NCBI GenBank assembly: GCA_002104945.1 | Contig: MCFH01000028.1 | Span: 372,001-436,000, forward strand | Length of the DNA: 64,000 bases | Direction: 5' to 3' | From: Piromyces finnis | Lineage: Eukaryota; Neocallimastigomycota; Neocallimastigomycetes; Neocallimastigales; Neocallimastigaceae | Part shown: one piece after another, positions 41,636 through 58,717 of the stretch | Numbering within the stretch: position 1 is the stretch's first letter | Layout of the letters: each line of letters opens with the position of its first letter | Notes under the pieces: generated by a model | Databases searched by the model: none | What the model saw: only the letters and a program-made list of their open reading frames with translations | What the model was told of the DNA's origin: nothing | Program-made: the position numbers and the translations under genes

Positions 41636-42480
41636 ATTGGTTTTTTTAATATAATATTATATACAAATTATACTATTAACTTTTTACAAAATATTATTAT
41701 TTACAAAATATTAATATTAATATCTTTTTTAAGTAAAAAAGCTGACTCAGAAAATAGTTGGGAGATTTTTTGCAATTTATATAGTTTTTATAAAAGAAAT
41801 TCCCAAACAAGTAAATTATATTTAAATTATTTAATATCTACATATATTAGCGGTGTATGTATTAGAAATTAAAATTATGCGAATAATTAAAAATATTATT
41901 ATAAATAAACTTTTAATAAAAACATTTTTAATTAAAATTTCTATTTTTTGATCATAACTGTATTACAAAAAATATTATTTCTTAAAACAGTATTATTATA
42001 TAATATTATAAAAAAATGAATTAATAATCCAATGATATTTCAGTAAATAATTTATAAAGAGAAGATCAATTTTTAATTTTAATTAGCTAGTTTAATTTAT
42101 TTATTTATATTATATTATATTTGTTTACATCTACTTCAAATTCTATAATATATTAAATATTTATTTTCTTTGTGAAACATAAAACTTTATGTATTTACCA
42201 TTTAAATAGAATTAAAGTTATAATTTTTTCCATTAAATTTTTAATAAAGTTATGTTATTTAGGTGAAGAAAACTCAAATATTAATAATAAAGTATTTATT
42301 TTAATTTTTATTAAGGAAAATGATATATATGATATTTTATTTTTTAGCTTTAGCTATTTATGTTTAAACATTATTAATAAAAGTAATTACTAAACCATTT
42401 AACGTATATATTAAAATTTTTTTTTATTTATTAGTATGAATGAATATTAATAAATAATTAGTACTTAAATATTTTATATC

Positions 42481-42483
<3 letters not shown>

Positions 42484-42540
<57 letters not shown>
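42484..42540. repeat. (ATT)n microsatellite
   Basis: About 19 uninterrupted ATT units. Confidence 0.93.
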
Positions 42541-42541
<1 letters not shown>

Positions 42542-43744
42542 ATACTAATATAAAATAGTGCTATTTTAAATCTTAAGAAAATTTTTTTTTTTGAATATTT
42601 CTTTGGAATATTTTTATGGAATATTTTTTTTGATAATTGGAATAATTTTTTGGAATATATTTTATGTGAATGATATTGATATTGTACATACTTTTTCAAT
42701 TAATATTTTTTAAATGTTTTATCTAATAATCGTTAAAAAAATATTAAATAAAATTATTTAAATCTTCAATATTATTGGTAATTTAAAATTAAAATATATT
42801 TGTTTAATTAAATGCGGTCTTTCACTATATATAATGATGGGCTAATAAAATAAGTTGATTTATGAAATTTCATACAAATATTTATATAATATTAAACTTA
42901 ATATTTTTCATAAGAACAAGAATACTAAAATTAATATTATTTATTTAGTTGTGTTTTGTAATAAAAAATTAGTGGGAAATAAGAAATATCATTTATTTTC
43001 ATACTACTTCAAAAGATATTTATCAAATTTATCATTCATTTAATTTTTTAAATTTTTATTATAAATATTAATCTGAAATATTTATGAATATTCATATAAT
43101 ATAAAAGAAGTGATAGATAAGGTTATTCTATTAAACTATGACAGTTCAATAATGATGTTTTTTGAATATTTATGCTTTCTAATATTATTTATTTAGCTAT
43201 TTTAATTAATACTTAAATATTAAAAAATAAAGATGATTAAATGGTAAACATTAATATCTTTTGATAATATTCTAAAAATAGTTATATATATATTAAACAT
43301 GATTAACAAAAAAGGTCATTTAATATATTTTATTATTGATGTTTCATATTATAAAATTAAATTGTATAATAAATAATATTAAAGTTATTTTTTCATAACA
43401 TGTCATGTTAAGGAGACATTATAAGCAATATTAATTTATATTTTTATTAAAAAAAATTCAAAAACAATTATTATATTATATTTTGAGAAAATATTCTAAA
43501 ATAATGTGTATTTTAAAATATACATGACCTCTCCTATAAACTATTATGAATAAAAGTTTGACTAGTGTAATATTAAAAAAAAAAAAAGAGAATAAGTAAA
43601 CATCTTAATAATTAATATAAATTATTATTGCTTGAAAAAATTAAAATCAATAATTTATAAATTATTACTGTAATTACATATCTTATTAATTAACAATAAA
43701 AATAATAAAAAAATCATATCTTGTTAATTAATAATGAAAAAGAG

Positions 43745-43814
43745 AAAAAAAAAGTATGACATTAAATGTTGTAAATATTATATAAAGTAACATTTAATGT
43801 CATACTTTTTTTTT
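43745..43814. repeat. Perfect 26-bp inverted repeat (hairpin), 18-bp loop
   Basis: Arms 43745-43770 and 43789-43814 pair perfectly; the core is AAGTATGACATTAAATGTT. It could be a tiny fold-back element or form an RNA hairpin; nothing decides between these. Confidence 0.93.
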
Positions 43815-44092
43815 TTTTTAATAAATTAAGTAGAATATAGTTTTATTGGGTTAAAACATGATTGAATATTTTTATTTTCCATAGTAATTTCAAATATGCC
43901 TCCATATTTATTAAAAATAATTAATTTTTTTTTTTTCTACATTGTTTAATTATTTTAAAATAATATTAAAAAATAGGCTAATAGAATCATGAAAGTATAA
44001 AATATAAAATAAAATGAATAATAAAAAAAATTACTTTTGAAAAATAATTTATATTTTATTTAATAATATTAACAATTAAAATTTTAGCATAA

Positions 44093-44190
44093 TTAAAATT
44101 TTATGACACAAAAAGATCAACTTAATTAATTTTAAAATTAAAATTAATGTTTAATAATTAAGTTGATCTTTTTGTGTCATAAAATTTTAA
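44093..44190. repeat. Perfect 36-bp inverted repeat (hairpin), 26-bp loop
   Basis: Arms 44093-44128 and 44155-44190 pair perfectly through the core ATGACACAAAAAGATCAACT. Weaker complementarity continues outward (ATTTTAGCATAATT against a similar stretch after 44190). It ends 324 bp upstream of the xylanase ATG at 44515. Confidence 0.93.
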
Positions 44191-44514
44191 GTATTATTAA
44201 TTCTAAAATTTTAAATAAAATACATTATTGTGTCAATTAATTAAAATCATGCTTTTTAATCCTTTTTTTTTTTCCTTTTTACTTCTTTATAATTAAAAAT
44301 AGTTTAATTAAATAATTTATCCCATTCCATTATTCAGAATGAAAAATATAAATAGATAGTGATTTATCTAAAAATCAGACTAATTTAATATTCAATTATT
44401 AATCATTGTAAAATAAAGAGTATAGATAGTTAAAAAAAATATTTTGAAAAATATTTTATTTTTATTATTTGTATCATATTATTTCAATCTTTTTTAATTT
44501 AAATTATTATTAAA

Positions 44515-45564
44515 ATGAAGTTCACACAATTACTTCCAGTTTTTTCATTAGCTACTTCTGCTTTAGCTCAAAGTTTCTGTAGTGGTTCTTCCCACTCCGG
44601 TCAAAGTGTAAAGGTAACCGGAAATAAGGTTGGCTCCATTGGTAGTGTTGGTTATGAAATGTGGGCTGATAGTGGTAACAACAGTGCTACTTTCTATTCT
44701 GATGGTTCATTCTCTTGTTCATTCTCAAATGCTAAGGATTATTTATGTCGTTCTGGTCTCTCTTTCGACAGTACCAAGTCTCACAGCCAAATTGGTCATA
44801 TGTATGCTGACTTTAAGCTTGTCAAACAAAACATTGCCAATGTTGATTATTCATACGTTGGTATTTACGGATGGACCAGAAGTCCACTTGTAGAATACTA
44901 CATTGTTGATAACTGGCTCAGCCAATGGCGTCCAGGTGATTGGGTTGGTAACAAGAAGCACGGTGATTTCGTTATTGATGGTGCTGAATACACTGTCTAT
45001 GAAAACACTCGTTTTGGTCCATCTATTGATGGTGATACTCAATTCAAACAATACTTCAGTATTCGTAAGACAGCTCGTGATTGTGGTACTATTGATATTT
45101 CAGCCCACTTTGCTCAATGGGAAAAGCTTGGTATGACCATGGGTAAAATGCATGAAGCTAAGGTTTTAGGAGAAGCTGGTAGTACTGGTTCTGGTACTAG
45201 TGGTACTGCTGATTTCCCATATGCTAAGGTTTACATTGGTCAAGGTAATGGTGGTAATGGTGGTGCTGCTCAAGCTCCAGCTCAAAATAACAATAATCAA
45301 GGTAATAACTTTGGTAACAATAACAACCAATGGAACCAAAACAATAACAATAACCAATGGAACCAAAACAATAACAATAACCAATGGAACCAAAACAACA
45401 ACAATAACCAATGGAATCAACAACAAAATGCTGTTGGTGGTGGTAATGGTGGTAATTGTGCCGGTTTATGGGCTCAATGTGGTGGTGTTGGTTTCAATGG
45501 TCCATCATGTTGTTCCCAAGGTACTTGTAAACAAATTAACCAATACTACTCTCAATGTCAATAA
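44515..45564 (+). CDS. Secreted GH11 endo-beta-1,4-xylanase with short Asn/Gln linker and CBM1
   Basis: Single exon, 349 residues. The signal peptide and GH11 domain are almost identical to those of the gene at 40361-41635: nucleophile Glu127 in PLVEYY and acid/base candidate Glu220 in VLGEAG. Scattered substitutions include KETG to KVTG, SQYRPG to SQWRPG and NTRTGP to NTRFGP. The linker differs strongly: it lacks the TPAQTPDQ segment and the GGNPWDQ units and instead has four NNQWNQ units separated by Asn runs. A CBM1 follows ([25 protein letters not shown]). Its role is xylan hydrolysis with cellulose targeting, outside the cellulosome. Start choice: the ATG precedes a clean signal peptide, with AT-rich non-coding sequence upstream. 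The pair probably arose by an inverted duplication followed by linker change. Confidence 0.95.
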   Translation: MKFTQLLPVFSLATSALAQSFCSGSSHSGQSVKVTGNKVGSIGSVGYEMWADSGNNSATFYSDGSFSCSFSNAKDYLCRSGLSFDSTKSHSQIGHMYADFKLVKQNIANVDYSYVGIYGWTRSPLVEYYIVDNWLSQWRPGDWVGNKKHGDFVIDGAEYTVYENTRFGPSIDGDTQFKQYFSIRKTARDCGTIDISAHFAQWEKLGMTMGKMHEAKVLGEAGSTGSGTSGTADFPYAKVYIGQGNGGNGGAAQAPAQNNNNQGNNFGNNNNQWNQNNNNNQWNQNNNNNQWNQNNNNNQWNQQQNAVGGGNGGNCAGLWAQCGGVGFNGPSCCSQGTCKQINQYYSQCQ

Positions 45565-48500
45565 GTTGAAATTTTTACTAGTTAATAATTATTTAGTTAA
45601 AAATTTTGATATTAATATTTTTTGAATATTTTAAATATTATATAATATATAAACTCGTTATCTTCATTTTTTTTTATTTTTATAAATATATAAATTCTTA
45701 AATAAGTATTAATATTAATGTAATAAGTGTATATATGAAAAATATTTTTAATAAAGTATTTTTTAATGAAATAAAAAATTATAATTTTTTTTGCTCTTTT
45801 TTTCTTTTTAGGTGTAGTAACTTTTAATTAAATATTATAAGAATGAATTAATTAAAGGTAGATGGGAAATGTGAATTTTATCTTTTTTTATTATTATTAT
45901 ATTTATTTGACAAATACAATAAGTCAATTACCATATTGCCATAAATTACATAAATAATGATATATTGTTATGTAATATATATATATATATATTATTTAAA
46001 AATAAACCAATGTTCATTATTATCTCACATTCAATATTTTTATAAAAATGTTAATTTAGAAATTGATAAGATACACCGATGTTCTATGAGTTTATTAATA
46101 AATTTTTATCCTCTGAAGTGAAAATCAAATATAATTAGTAAGAAATAAAAAAATAAAAATATATAAAATGAATATTAAATAAGAAAGTATATTGTGTATT
46201 ATAATATTTCTCGATTATTTAGTTGATGATAGCTTTTTAAAATTATTAATGTGATCAATTATTATAGTATAAAGGTATAAATCAATAAGTATTTAGTATT
46301 TAGATTTCATAAAAAAAAAAAAGCTAATAATACTATGAAGAAATGAGAAAAAAAAAGTTCAAAAACTAAAACTTTTGATTTAGAAACTTTGTTTTTGTTA
46401 ATTTCTTGACCTCTTATTAAAAAAAAAAATTATATTATTGTTATTGAACAGAAACGGACAACCTTAGTAAATGAGAAATTGTAGAACAAATAAAATCAAA
46501 TTTTTCTATTGATAAGCATATTCAGTTATAATAATACTATTAATAAAATATATTATTCAAAAATTATTAGTTACTTTTATAATTCTTTTTTTTTTAAATA
46601 ATTTTCATACAAATTAATAAAGACAAAAGCTTTTTTTTTTAACGGCTACTAATATTTTTTTAGTTATCTCCCATGACTCATTCTTGGTTCAAAGATTTTT
46701 TTTTTTACACAAAATATTATAATATAATAAATATTATTGGATTAATAATTGATAAATAATTAATTAACTTACAACAAAACAAACAAACCAAAAAATTCAA
46801 TTACATTCAACTACAAATAATTGATTGTATAATTTTTGTTTGTATTAATGTATACATGTAACTAAATGTTAAATTTATTGTCAAAAAAAAAAAAAGATAA
46901 AAAGATATTTATTACGACTATTTATCTGTTTTAATTAATGAATTTAAATAAAACAAAGATAGAATTACGATTCACGTATTCATACAGTATTGCTAAAATA
47001 AATTATTTTCCATTATGAATAATAAATAAGAATTGAAATAAAAAATAAAAGTTATATTATATAAGCCCTTTCTTATATTGCTATTAATAAATTTAAATAA
47101 AAAATTTAATTATAATTTTTTTTATAACAACCATACAACAATTGACTTTAATTTTATTATATATATATATATTTATTTTATTTTAGTTGAAGATTATTAT
47201 TTCATTAGCGTTTTATTTAAATGGATAAATGAATCTATTTATCCAGATTTTATATGAAAATAATAAAAAGTACTATTTATTTTTCTATTAATAATGCTAT
47301 TTTTAAGTATATAATATTTTTTATTTTAGAATAATCATAATATGGCATAATAAAAAAAATATGTATTTTAGAATATTCATAATATACACAAGAAAAATAC
47401 ATAAATATTTCAACAAGATTTAATATTCTAACAGTATTAATTTTTTATTTAACCCCAATGTGAATATAGTAAATAGAATAAAACAAAAATTGGATTATTA
47501 CATTTTATTATAAAATAAATTTTCATATTTTTCAAATTAACAGAGAAATGTATAAAAAAAGTAAAAGCATAAGAATACAGGAATTTGAAATAAAATAGAA
47601 AAAGTGAATATAATAAATAGTATAAAACAGAAATTGGATGAAATAAACATAATAATAATCAATTTAATAATAAATAAACTAATATTTTTTTTTGTTGTTT
47701 CACAAATAGTATTTTTGATATAAATATTAATGTTATAAAAATTAATAGAAATCATAATTTAAATGTAAATTATAATGTACAAAAAGTATATTATTAAGGT
47801 TTTTTTTATTTAAAATTTTCAAAACATTAACAGAAAAATATAATAAATAGAATATAACACCACTTTTACCTGATTTATTTGAATTAATGGCTTTATTTAT
47901 ACTTTAAATCAGTTCATTTTTTTTAATCGACTATTAAATTGAATATACTAATGAAAATTTAGTAGATTCTAAAAAAACTCTAATTTAGAATTAAATTAAA
48001 TCTTATTAAGCATTAGAATTAGTCCCCAATATATAAATATATAATATAATAATATTATACATTATAATTAAAATTTATAATTAAAAGGATCTATATATAA
48101 GTATTAATATTAATTTAAAATTTTGTATCGTGTGATACAAAGCTTACCATTTATATCAAAGATAAGAAAAGTATTATTCATGAAAAGATAAATATATAAA
48201 AAAAATAAATAAGGATGATTATTATTAAAATGCTTATATATTTTTTAAAAGCCATTCAATTATGTATTGTATATTGATATTTAATAGTAGACTTTAAAAT
48301 ATAAAGCATTTCATTATAAATTTATAAATTCTATGTATGATATAAAAAAATTCTTTGGATTATAATAAAATAAAATTTTATTGGCATTTCATTTTTCCAA
48401 TTTTTCTTGATAATTCTTCTTATACTTATTCAATTAATATAATATTATATTTGTAATTGTAAATATAAAATATTACAGTATACTAATAATATATTCCATA

Positions 48501-48626
48501 ATTAAAATTTTATGGTTTAATAATAAAATTTCATTCGATATAAAAAATTAAAAAAAAAAAAATACATTATTTAATATAAATAATGAATATATATTAAAAT
48601 AGATAACAGAAAGAATAATAACAAAA

Positions 48627-48657
<31 letters not shown>

Positions 48658-50091
48658 GTCTTTGTGAAAGTTTACAAATTTAAAAGTATATATATTTTCA
48701 TTTTTTTTTCTTTTATTTTTTGAAGTATTGCTCGTAGTAAATGTATACAAGTTTTAAAATATGAGCATTTGTAAAGTAGCAATATAAGTAATTATTAAAA
48801 TCATTAATTATAGCAAATTGTAATTAATTTATAAATTAATGATTATAAAATCGAATAATTGAACAATATATATAACTTAATTACGATAATAAATAAATAA
48901 TAATTTAATAAAAAGGAAAAGAGATAAACATATAATATATATCATTTTATATAATAATAATTATGGAAAAACTATAGAAAATAAAATATTATACAGTAAA
49001 TCATAAGTTTAACTGCCCAATAAAAATTATATGAAAATTGAATGGTCTATATAAAAATTCAAAGATTAAATAAAGGAATTTTATTTATAAACAATTTTTT
49101 ATTTTATAGAATAATCATTTAATTTATTAATTATATAAAAGCAAGAAAAGTAATTAAGAATTATCATTAAAATATCTTAAACGAAAAATTTATGAATAAA
49201 TAATAGATTAATAAATCTATTATTTAAATTTAAACTAAAATATTGGGATTAATAAATATTTTAATTAAATTTATAAATAAATATTAACTTATTATAATAT
49301 TTTATTTATATAAAATTATATACATTTATCATTTTTTAAATAGAAAATATAACCATTGATTTAATGCTTCAAATTTCTATTTTTTTTGGATAAAATATTA
49401 TTATACCCACAAATAAATATTTTTTTAATAAATATTATCAAATAAAAAAGAAAAAAAATTTGATAATAAAAAGTATATAAAAATATTAATAACAGAAGAT
49501 ATTAAACAAGAACAAAGACATTAGTTATATATTAAGATATATGCCTTTATTCTATTTCTTTTATTTACTAAAAAAGAAAAGACAATCAACAGGATTGTTT
49601 AAAAATCTTCCAGGTCCTCAATTTAATTATGATTTTTTAGTTAATTAAATTTGATACTAGATTTATAGTTTACATAAAAGGTATGTATGCAGTATAAATA
49701 TATTTTCATTTATTAATTGTTGTTTCTTATACAAATTATTTTTTTTTTGCCATATAATAAAAATTTTTTTAAAGATTTTTATATACCTGTAAGAAATTCT
49801 AAAATATGAAAAAATAAAAATATAAAAATAGATTTAATAGTCGCTAGACAATAGTATAATAAATAAATAAAAATATAAATTGTTAAAAATTTATAATTTC
49901 AAAAATTTCAAAATATAAAAATTAAATACTACAGACATAAAATATTTATATTTGTATGTTTTTACTATTTTAATTGAATATCCAACATTTTAATAATTTA
50001 GAAGTTTTTTTTTTTTTTGCTTTGAATATATTATTCTATAAAAGATTGATATTGTATATTTTGAAATAAAGATATATTATAATTCATAAAA
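45565..50091. other. Long AT-rich intergenic region
   Basis: About 4.5 kb with poly-A/T tracts and TA repeats. The small open frame at 47537-47755 is Ile/Phe/Asn-rich and unsupported. No RNA gene or element recognised. Confidence 0.6.
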
Positions 50092-53000
50092 ATGCCAATA
50101 CTCAAGAAAAAATCAATCAAAAAGGAGGTTTCACCAGTTAAAACATTAACAAGGTCACCTAAACTTTCAAAACAGTCAAAACCATATGCATTAGATCATC
50201 AAAAGAAAAAAGAATATAAAACGAAAGGTGTTATTGGAATTGGTACTTATGGTGTAGTAAGGGAAGCTGTACATATACCAACGGGTCGTACAGTGGCGTT
50301 AAAAATAATAAAGAAACATATTATAAAAGAGCATCATAAAGAAGGTATGGTTGAACGCGAGTTAAATATACTGAAGAAAATTAAGCATCCGCATATTGTT
50401 GAATTTATTGATTTTTTTGAAACTAAATCCAAATATTATATTGTTTTTGAAATGGCAACGGGTGGAGAATTATTTGACCGTATATGTCAGAAAGGAAAGT
50501 TTACTGAAAAGGATGCAGCAATTATAATAACAACTGTTATAGGAGCAGTATCATTTTTACATTCTAGAGGTATTGTTCATCGTGATATTAAACCAGAAAA
50601 CTTATTATATAGAGATAAATCACCAAATTCAGATCTTTTATTATGCGATTTTGGTATTTCAAAAATGATTGAATCACCCGAAGAAATGTTAACAACAGTG
50701 TGTGGTAGTCCAGGATATACAGCTCCAGAAATTTTAAAGCATGAACCATATTCTAAGCCTGTTGATATGTGGAGTATTGGTGTAATTACTTATACTTTAT
50801 TATGTGGTTATTCACCATTTCATTATGCAGATGACTTAAATCAACTATATAATGCTATTTGTCATGGTCGTTTTACATTTGACAATATATATTGGGCTTA
50901 TATATCCCGTTATGCGAAAGATTTCATAAAATCTTTGCTTCAGGTACAACCTGAAAAGAGATTAACAGCAGAGGAAGCATTACAACATACATGGTTAGTT
51001 AAACTTTGTCCTTCCCAAATTGAAAGAATTAAAAACATAAATGGTTTAACACTTCCAAATTGTATTAATCTTAAACGTCCTATCAAATCATACTCAACTT
51101 CCGCAACTCAAGGAAGTACTTATGATACAGTAAAGTCATCTAAATCTCAAGTGAAAACATATGTAAAATCAAAATATTTAATAAATGATGATGTAGCTAC
51201 AAGTTCAAATATTTTACATCAAAATAGTTACATATCATATCATCAAACTTCAGAGCTTTCCCCAAATTCCGATTCAGTGTCATATACTGGCGTATTTCAA
51301 TCTCATGATGCAGTCGATGTTTCACGTTATACAGGAAATTCGTCCACTTCTTTGATAAATAAAAATAGTGTGTTATCGCAAATTTCCTCTACTACAAATA
51401 CAACAAATACAACAAATTATTATAATTCGGTAGGCACTGCTACTTCAATAGTAGATGAAGGCCAAGAAATGTTGAAGGAGCATAATAATACCTTAAATAT
51501 TACTTCTAAAACAAAGGATCAATTCCTTTCACCATCATCTAATATTTCAGATACCTCAAGTACTATTATTGTTCAAAGTAATAGTGTAGCGTCAAATGTT
51601 TCAACTACTACTTCGGTTTATTCAGATCCTTCCACAGTTATTTCATATTCTGGAAATTCTAATATAAATTATTCATCATCTCAAAAAGCTAATGTAGTAA
51701 ATAAGACACCTGATTCTATACTAAAAAAAGGTGATAATGAAAATAATGATAAAGAGGTAAAACATGATCTTAATGTTAATACGAAAATCTCCACATCGTC
51801 ATCACCAATATCTCCAACAAATAATTCAGGAACAATGTTATCACAAAACGGTATGCAAAAAATTAATTTAACTTCTAGCCCGGAATCTTATCATGCACGT
51901 ATATCGCCAACAAAAGAAGAATTACAAAATAATAATAAGCATAGTACTTTTAAAATTCATTCAGCACCAACATCAGCAAATCATTCAGAAAACTCAAGTC
52001 CAGTTTTAGAAAATGTTTCAGTGAAACATTCAATCATTGAAAAACGAAATTCTAGTCGTAGTGAAAAGTTCTTAAGCCATCTTTTTAAAAAAAAGAGTCG
52101 TTCAAGTATGTCTTTTAATAATAAATTACGTTTGTATGAAGATAACCAAATTAATGATAATAAAGCAGCAATTCCTCCGAGAACCGATAGTAAAAATCAA
52201 ACTATTAATAAACATACATGGAAAACATTGTTGAAATCAACTAAACAAGGTAATAGTTTATTTAGGAGATCAAAAGATAATTTAAAGAGTGGATTGCTTT
52301 CAATAAAATCAAAACAGAATACAACAAAATCATTAAATGACTTAGATCATTCAAGCCAGGATGGTGATTCCTATGATTACTCTATACTTACGGATGAATC
52401 ATCTGTCACACTGAATGAAAATAGTAGTTCATATACAAATGTATTTAATAAGAAGTCCAATAAAAAAAATAAACAGAAAATAAAAAAGAAGGAATCAGAA
52501 CCCAAATTATATTCACGTAAAAGTTTTTCAACAGGTGCAACTTCCTCATTATCATCTCTAATTAAAACCTACCAATATAATGAGATGTGTAATAGTACAT
52601 TCTTAACAATTCCAAATATGGAAGCAATTGAAAAGAAAATTAATACTTTTGAGGTTAATGATAAATTATCAAAATTAAATGATTCAGATAAAAAGGAAGT
52701 CAAAAAATCCAATTCATTTAGTACATCTTTTGTAAGTAACAAAAATGTTAATGAAACAAAAGGTAAAGGTAAATTAGAAAGTAGCGATGATCAATTATTA
52801 AGTAAAAATGGTGAAGTTTCACCTACAAAATCTATATCAGCTTCACCTTCTATTTCACCACAATCAGATGATGTAGAACTGTATGATTATATTGATGAAA
52901 TGGATATTCTTTATTCAATGAAGGCTGAACAAGAAAAAGGAAAAAAGAAAAGTAAAAAGAATGTAAAATGTCGTTCTAAACTTATTTTTTCAGGTTCTAA

Positions 53001-54200
53001 AGGGTGGTATCCTGAAGGTCAAGATGTTTCTTTAGTGAAAGAAAAGGGGGAAATTAAAGGATACTATCAAGGAAATGAAAAGAATGTAACTGTAATTGGT
53101 GGAAGAGACAATAAAAGTAATGCTGAAAAGAAAACTATAAAAGATGGAATTAATAACAGTGCAAAAAGCAGTAAAAGACCTATTCCTTCAATTATACTGA
53201 CTGAACGTACCGAAACTAATTCTTCTACATCATCACTCATTCCACCAATTTATCATCTTCAAAAGTTTTCAAATAAGCAACAAATCATGGAAAATGCTGA
53301 TCTTGATACGGATATATCAGATGATAATGAAGATTATGATGATTTAGATATACCTTTAGTAAAGAATCAAGAAAATAAAATAAAGCCTATTACTAGTACA
53401 CCATTAGATGATATCATTATTGGTCCTCATGATTTAGAAAAAATTGCAATAAGTAATGGTTATAGCTCTCAATATGAAAAATCTTCTTCAAAGAAGCCAT
53501 TAAAAACAAAAGAAAGTTACGATATTATTGATATGAATACCGATTTACAACGTACATCATCAGTTTCCAAGAAACAATCTACGATAAAACCATTAAAAAC
53601 GAAGGAAAGTTACGATCTCATTGACGATATAATTATTGACAATAACATCAAATCTGCACCACCACTCTTTCCCACTTCTAAACCTATTGATATTAAGATT
53701 GATAAAGGAAAAAATCATTATAGTCATCCTGCATCTCCAAATATTATTATTCAACCGTCTACACCAGTGAAGCAAAACTCTTTTGATAGTTTTAATAATA
53801 TTTCATTAAACAAAAAAATAAGTAATGCAAGTTTAACATTAACATCTAATATTAGCTCTTTGAGTTCTACTAATGTAAATACTGAATCACCATCAACTAC
53901 GAAATCACGTACTGTACATAAAAGTAGTAGTAAAAAATTAAATGAAGTTGGTCGTAGAGGTGCCTTTTATGATCATAATAATGATCCAGATCTTTTATCA
54001 ATATCTATACCATCAACTATTTCTCAATCGTTGTCGTCAAATACATCATTTTCTTTTTCAAGTTTATCATTAAATTCCAATTCATTATCTACTTTTAATT
54101 ATCAATCATTTAGTAACAATAACAATAACACTAGTACTAACACTAACACTAATACTAATAATACTAATACTAATACTAATACTAATACTAATACTAATAC

Positions 54201-54234
<34 letters not shown>

Positions 54235-54398
54235 AATACTACTAATAATAATAATAATAGTAGTAATAGTAATAGTAATAGTAATAGTAATAGTAATACT
54301 AAGACTAATACTAACACTACTACTACTACTACTAATAATAATAATAATAATAATAGTAGTAATAGTAATAGTAATAGTAATACTAAGACTAATACTAA

Positions 54399-54430
<32 letters not shown>

Positions 54431-55716
54431 ATAATAATAATAATGATAATATTGATACAAAGACTATAATTATTCCTTCTAATCCAGCTACTTTTGCTAA
54501 TGATAGAAATAATAAGGATGAAAAGCAAATTAATAAACATGAAATTAATTGTATTAATAATAATAATCCTAAACCAAATATATCCCATTCTTCATTAATG
54601 ACATCAATATCTTCAACATCTGCAATTGATGCTTTAGCATTTTTACCTGGTCATGGATTAAATCCAGGTACTATATATTCTGATACTTCAAACTTAACAT
54701 CTCTACCAGTAACTGGATTAACGATAGGAACTAATATGTATGTTGAACCAGATCAAATTTCAACATCAGTAAGTTCATCTGGAGAAGAAGATTTTGAAGA
54801 AGATAGTTATCAATATTCATTTAATAAACCTTCATATTCTACAATACTTCATGGAGGTGAAGATGACGATTCTCCACACATTCCAATTCTTCCAGATGAA
54901 CATTATATTGCTAATTTCTCTGCTAATGGAGTTAAACCAGAGATTCCATCATTTGAACGTGAAGAAGATGAAAGTAATAATAAAATTAAGGTAAAAAGAG
55001 CTAGAGCAAAATCAGATTCTCGCTGTATAGGTAATGATGATAATAAAGGAATTAACAATATTAATAAAGAAGAAAACGACGGGTTACTTCATCCAAATTT
55101 AGGTTCATACGCAAATCATAAACGACTCAATAGTACAGGTGCATTTTTAGATAAAAAATCATCTAAAGAAGAACATTATGAACACTATGAAGATGACTTA
55201 GAAATGCCTAATCTTTTAAGTGAAGATTTATACAGTAAGGTCTTAAGAAAGAAATTCCAAAGAGCAGTACGATTAATTAAAATTGTCAGAAGATTGAGTT
55301 CAAGATCATCTGTTTCCTCATCCTCTATTACCTATAATAACACTATGAATGATATTTCCGATACTAGTTCCTATTATAGTAATAGCATAAATGTATCAAG
55401 AATTGAACATAAGAATACTTTGAGTGTAGTAAATCATAATCGTACCTCATCTCTGACATCTTCTATTTCAAATGTTTCTTCACCTTCTATTTCTCCAGAA
55501 GTCCTAGAATTGCCACCGAAATTAAGTAAACAAGAATTAACGCTACCAAAATACATTCCAGCAGAAAAAGTATCAAATAATCAACCATCATTAACAATTT
55601 CCACAAGCAATACTATTGACGGGGAAAATTCATCTTTTAATATTTCAACTGATGCTAATTCTGATTTTGTTACGCCTAAAGAGGCATCCTATAATACTAA
55701 ACAAAGTAAAATTTGA
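50092..55716 (+). CDS. CaMK-type serine/threonine kinase with very long disordered tail
   Basis: Single exon, 1,874 residues. Kinase domain about 44-306 with glycine loop GIGTYGVV, Lys71 in VALK, HRDIKPEN (Asp165), DFG (Asp186), TAPE and DMWSIGVITYTLLCGYSPF. The HSRGIVHRDIKPENLL, FDRICQKGKFTEKDA and CGSPGYTAPEIL segments place it with fungal calmodulin-dependent (CMK-like) kinases of the CAMK group. No obvious calmodulin-binding helix follows the kinase domain. The remaining 1,550 residues are Ser/Asn/Thr/Lys-rich, with a duplicated KPLKTKESYD motif (53497-53620) and Asn/Thr runs from ACT/AAT repeats at about 54110-54450. A basic amphipathic stretch, RKKFQRAVRLIKIVRRLSS (about 1717-1735), lies near the C-terminus. 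The target is unknown. The tail is several times the length of a typical CaMK. Kinase call certain, subfamily likely. Confidence 0.9.
54110..54450 (+). repeat. Coding ACT/AAT microsatellites
   Basis: Alternating AAT/ACT/AGT codon runs code for Asn/Thr/Ser tracts in the kinase tail. A block (about 54254-54340) ending NTKTNTNTTTTTT is repeated nearby (about 54352-54430). Reverse-strand Leu/Val and Ile/Ser frames here are shadows. Confidence 0.93.

Positions 55717-58717
<3,001 letters not shown>

Larger units (their letters stand above)
41636..44514. other. Divergent intergenic region between the two xylanase genes
   Basis: About 2.9 kb containing both promoters. It holds an (ATT)n run (about 42484-42540) and two perfect hairpins (43745-43814 and 44093-44190), listed separately. 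The sequences just upstream of the two ATGs are not alike, although the genes are paralogues. No other gene seen. Confidence 0.6.
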
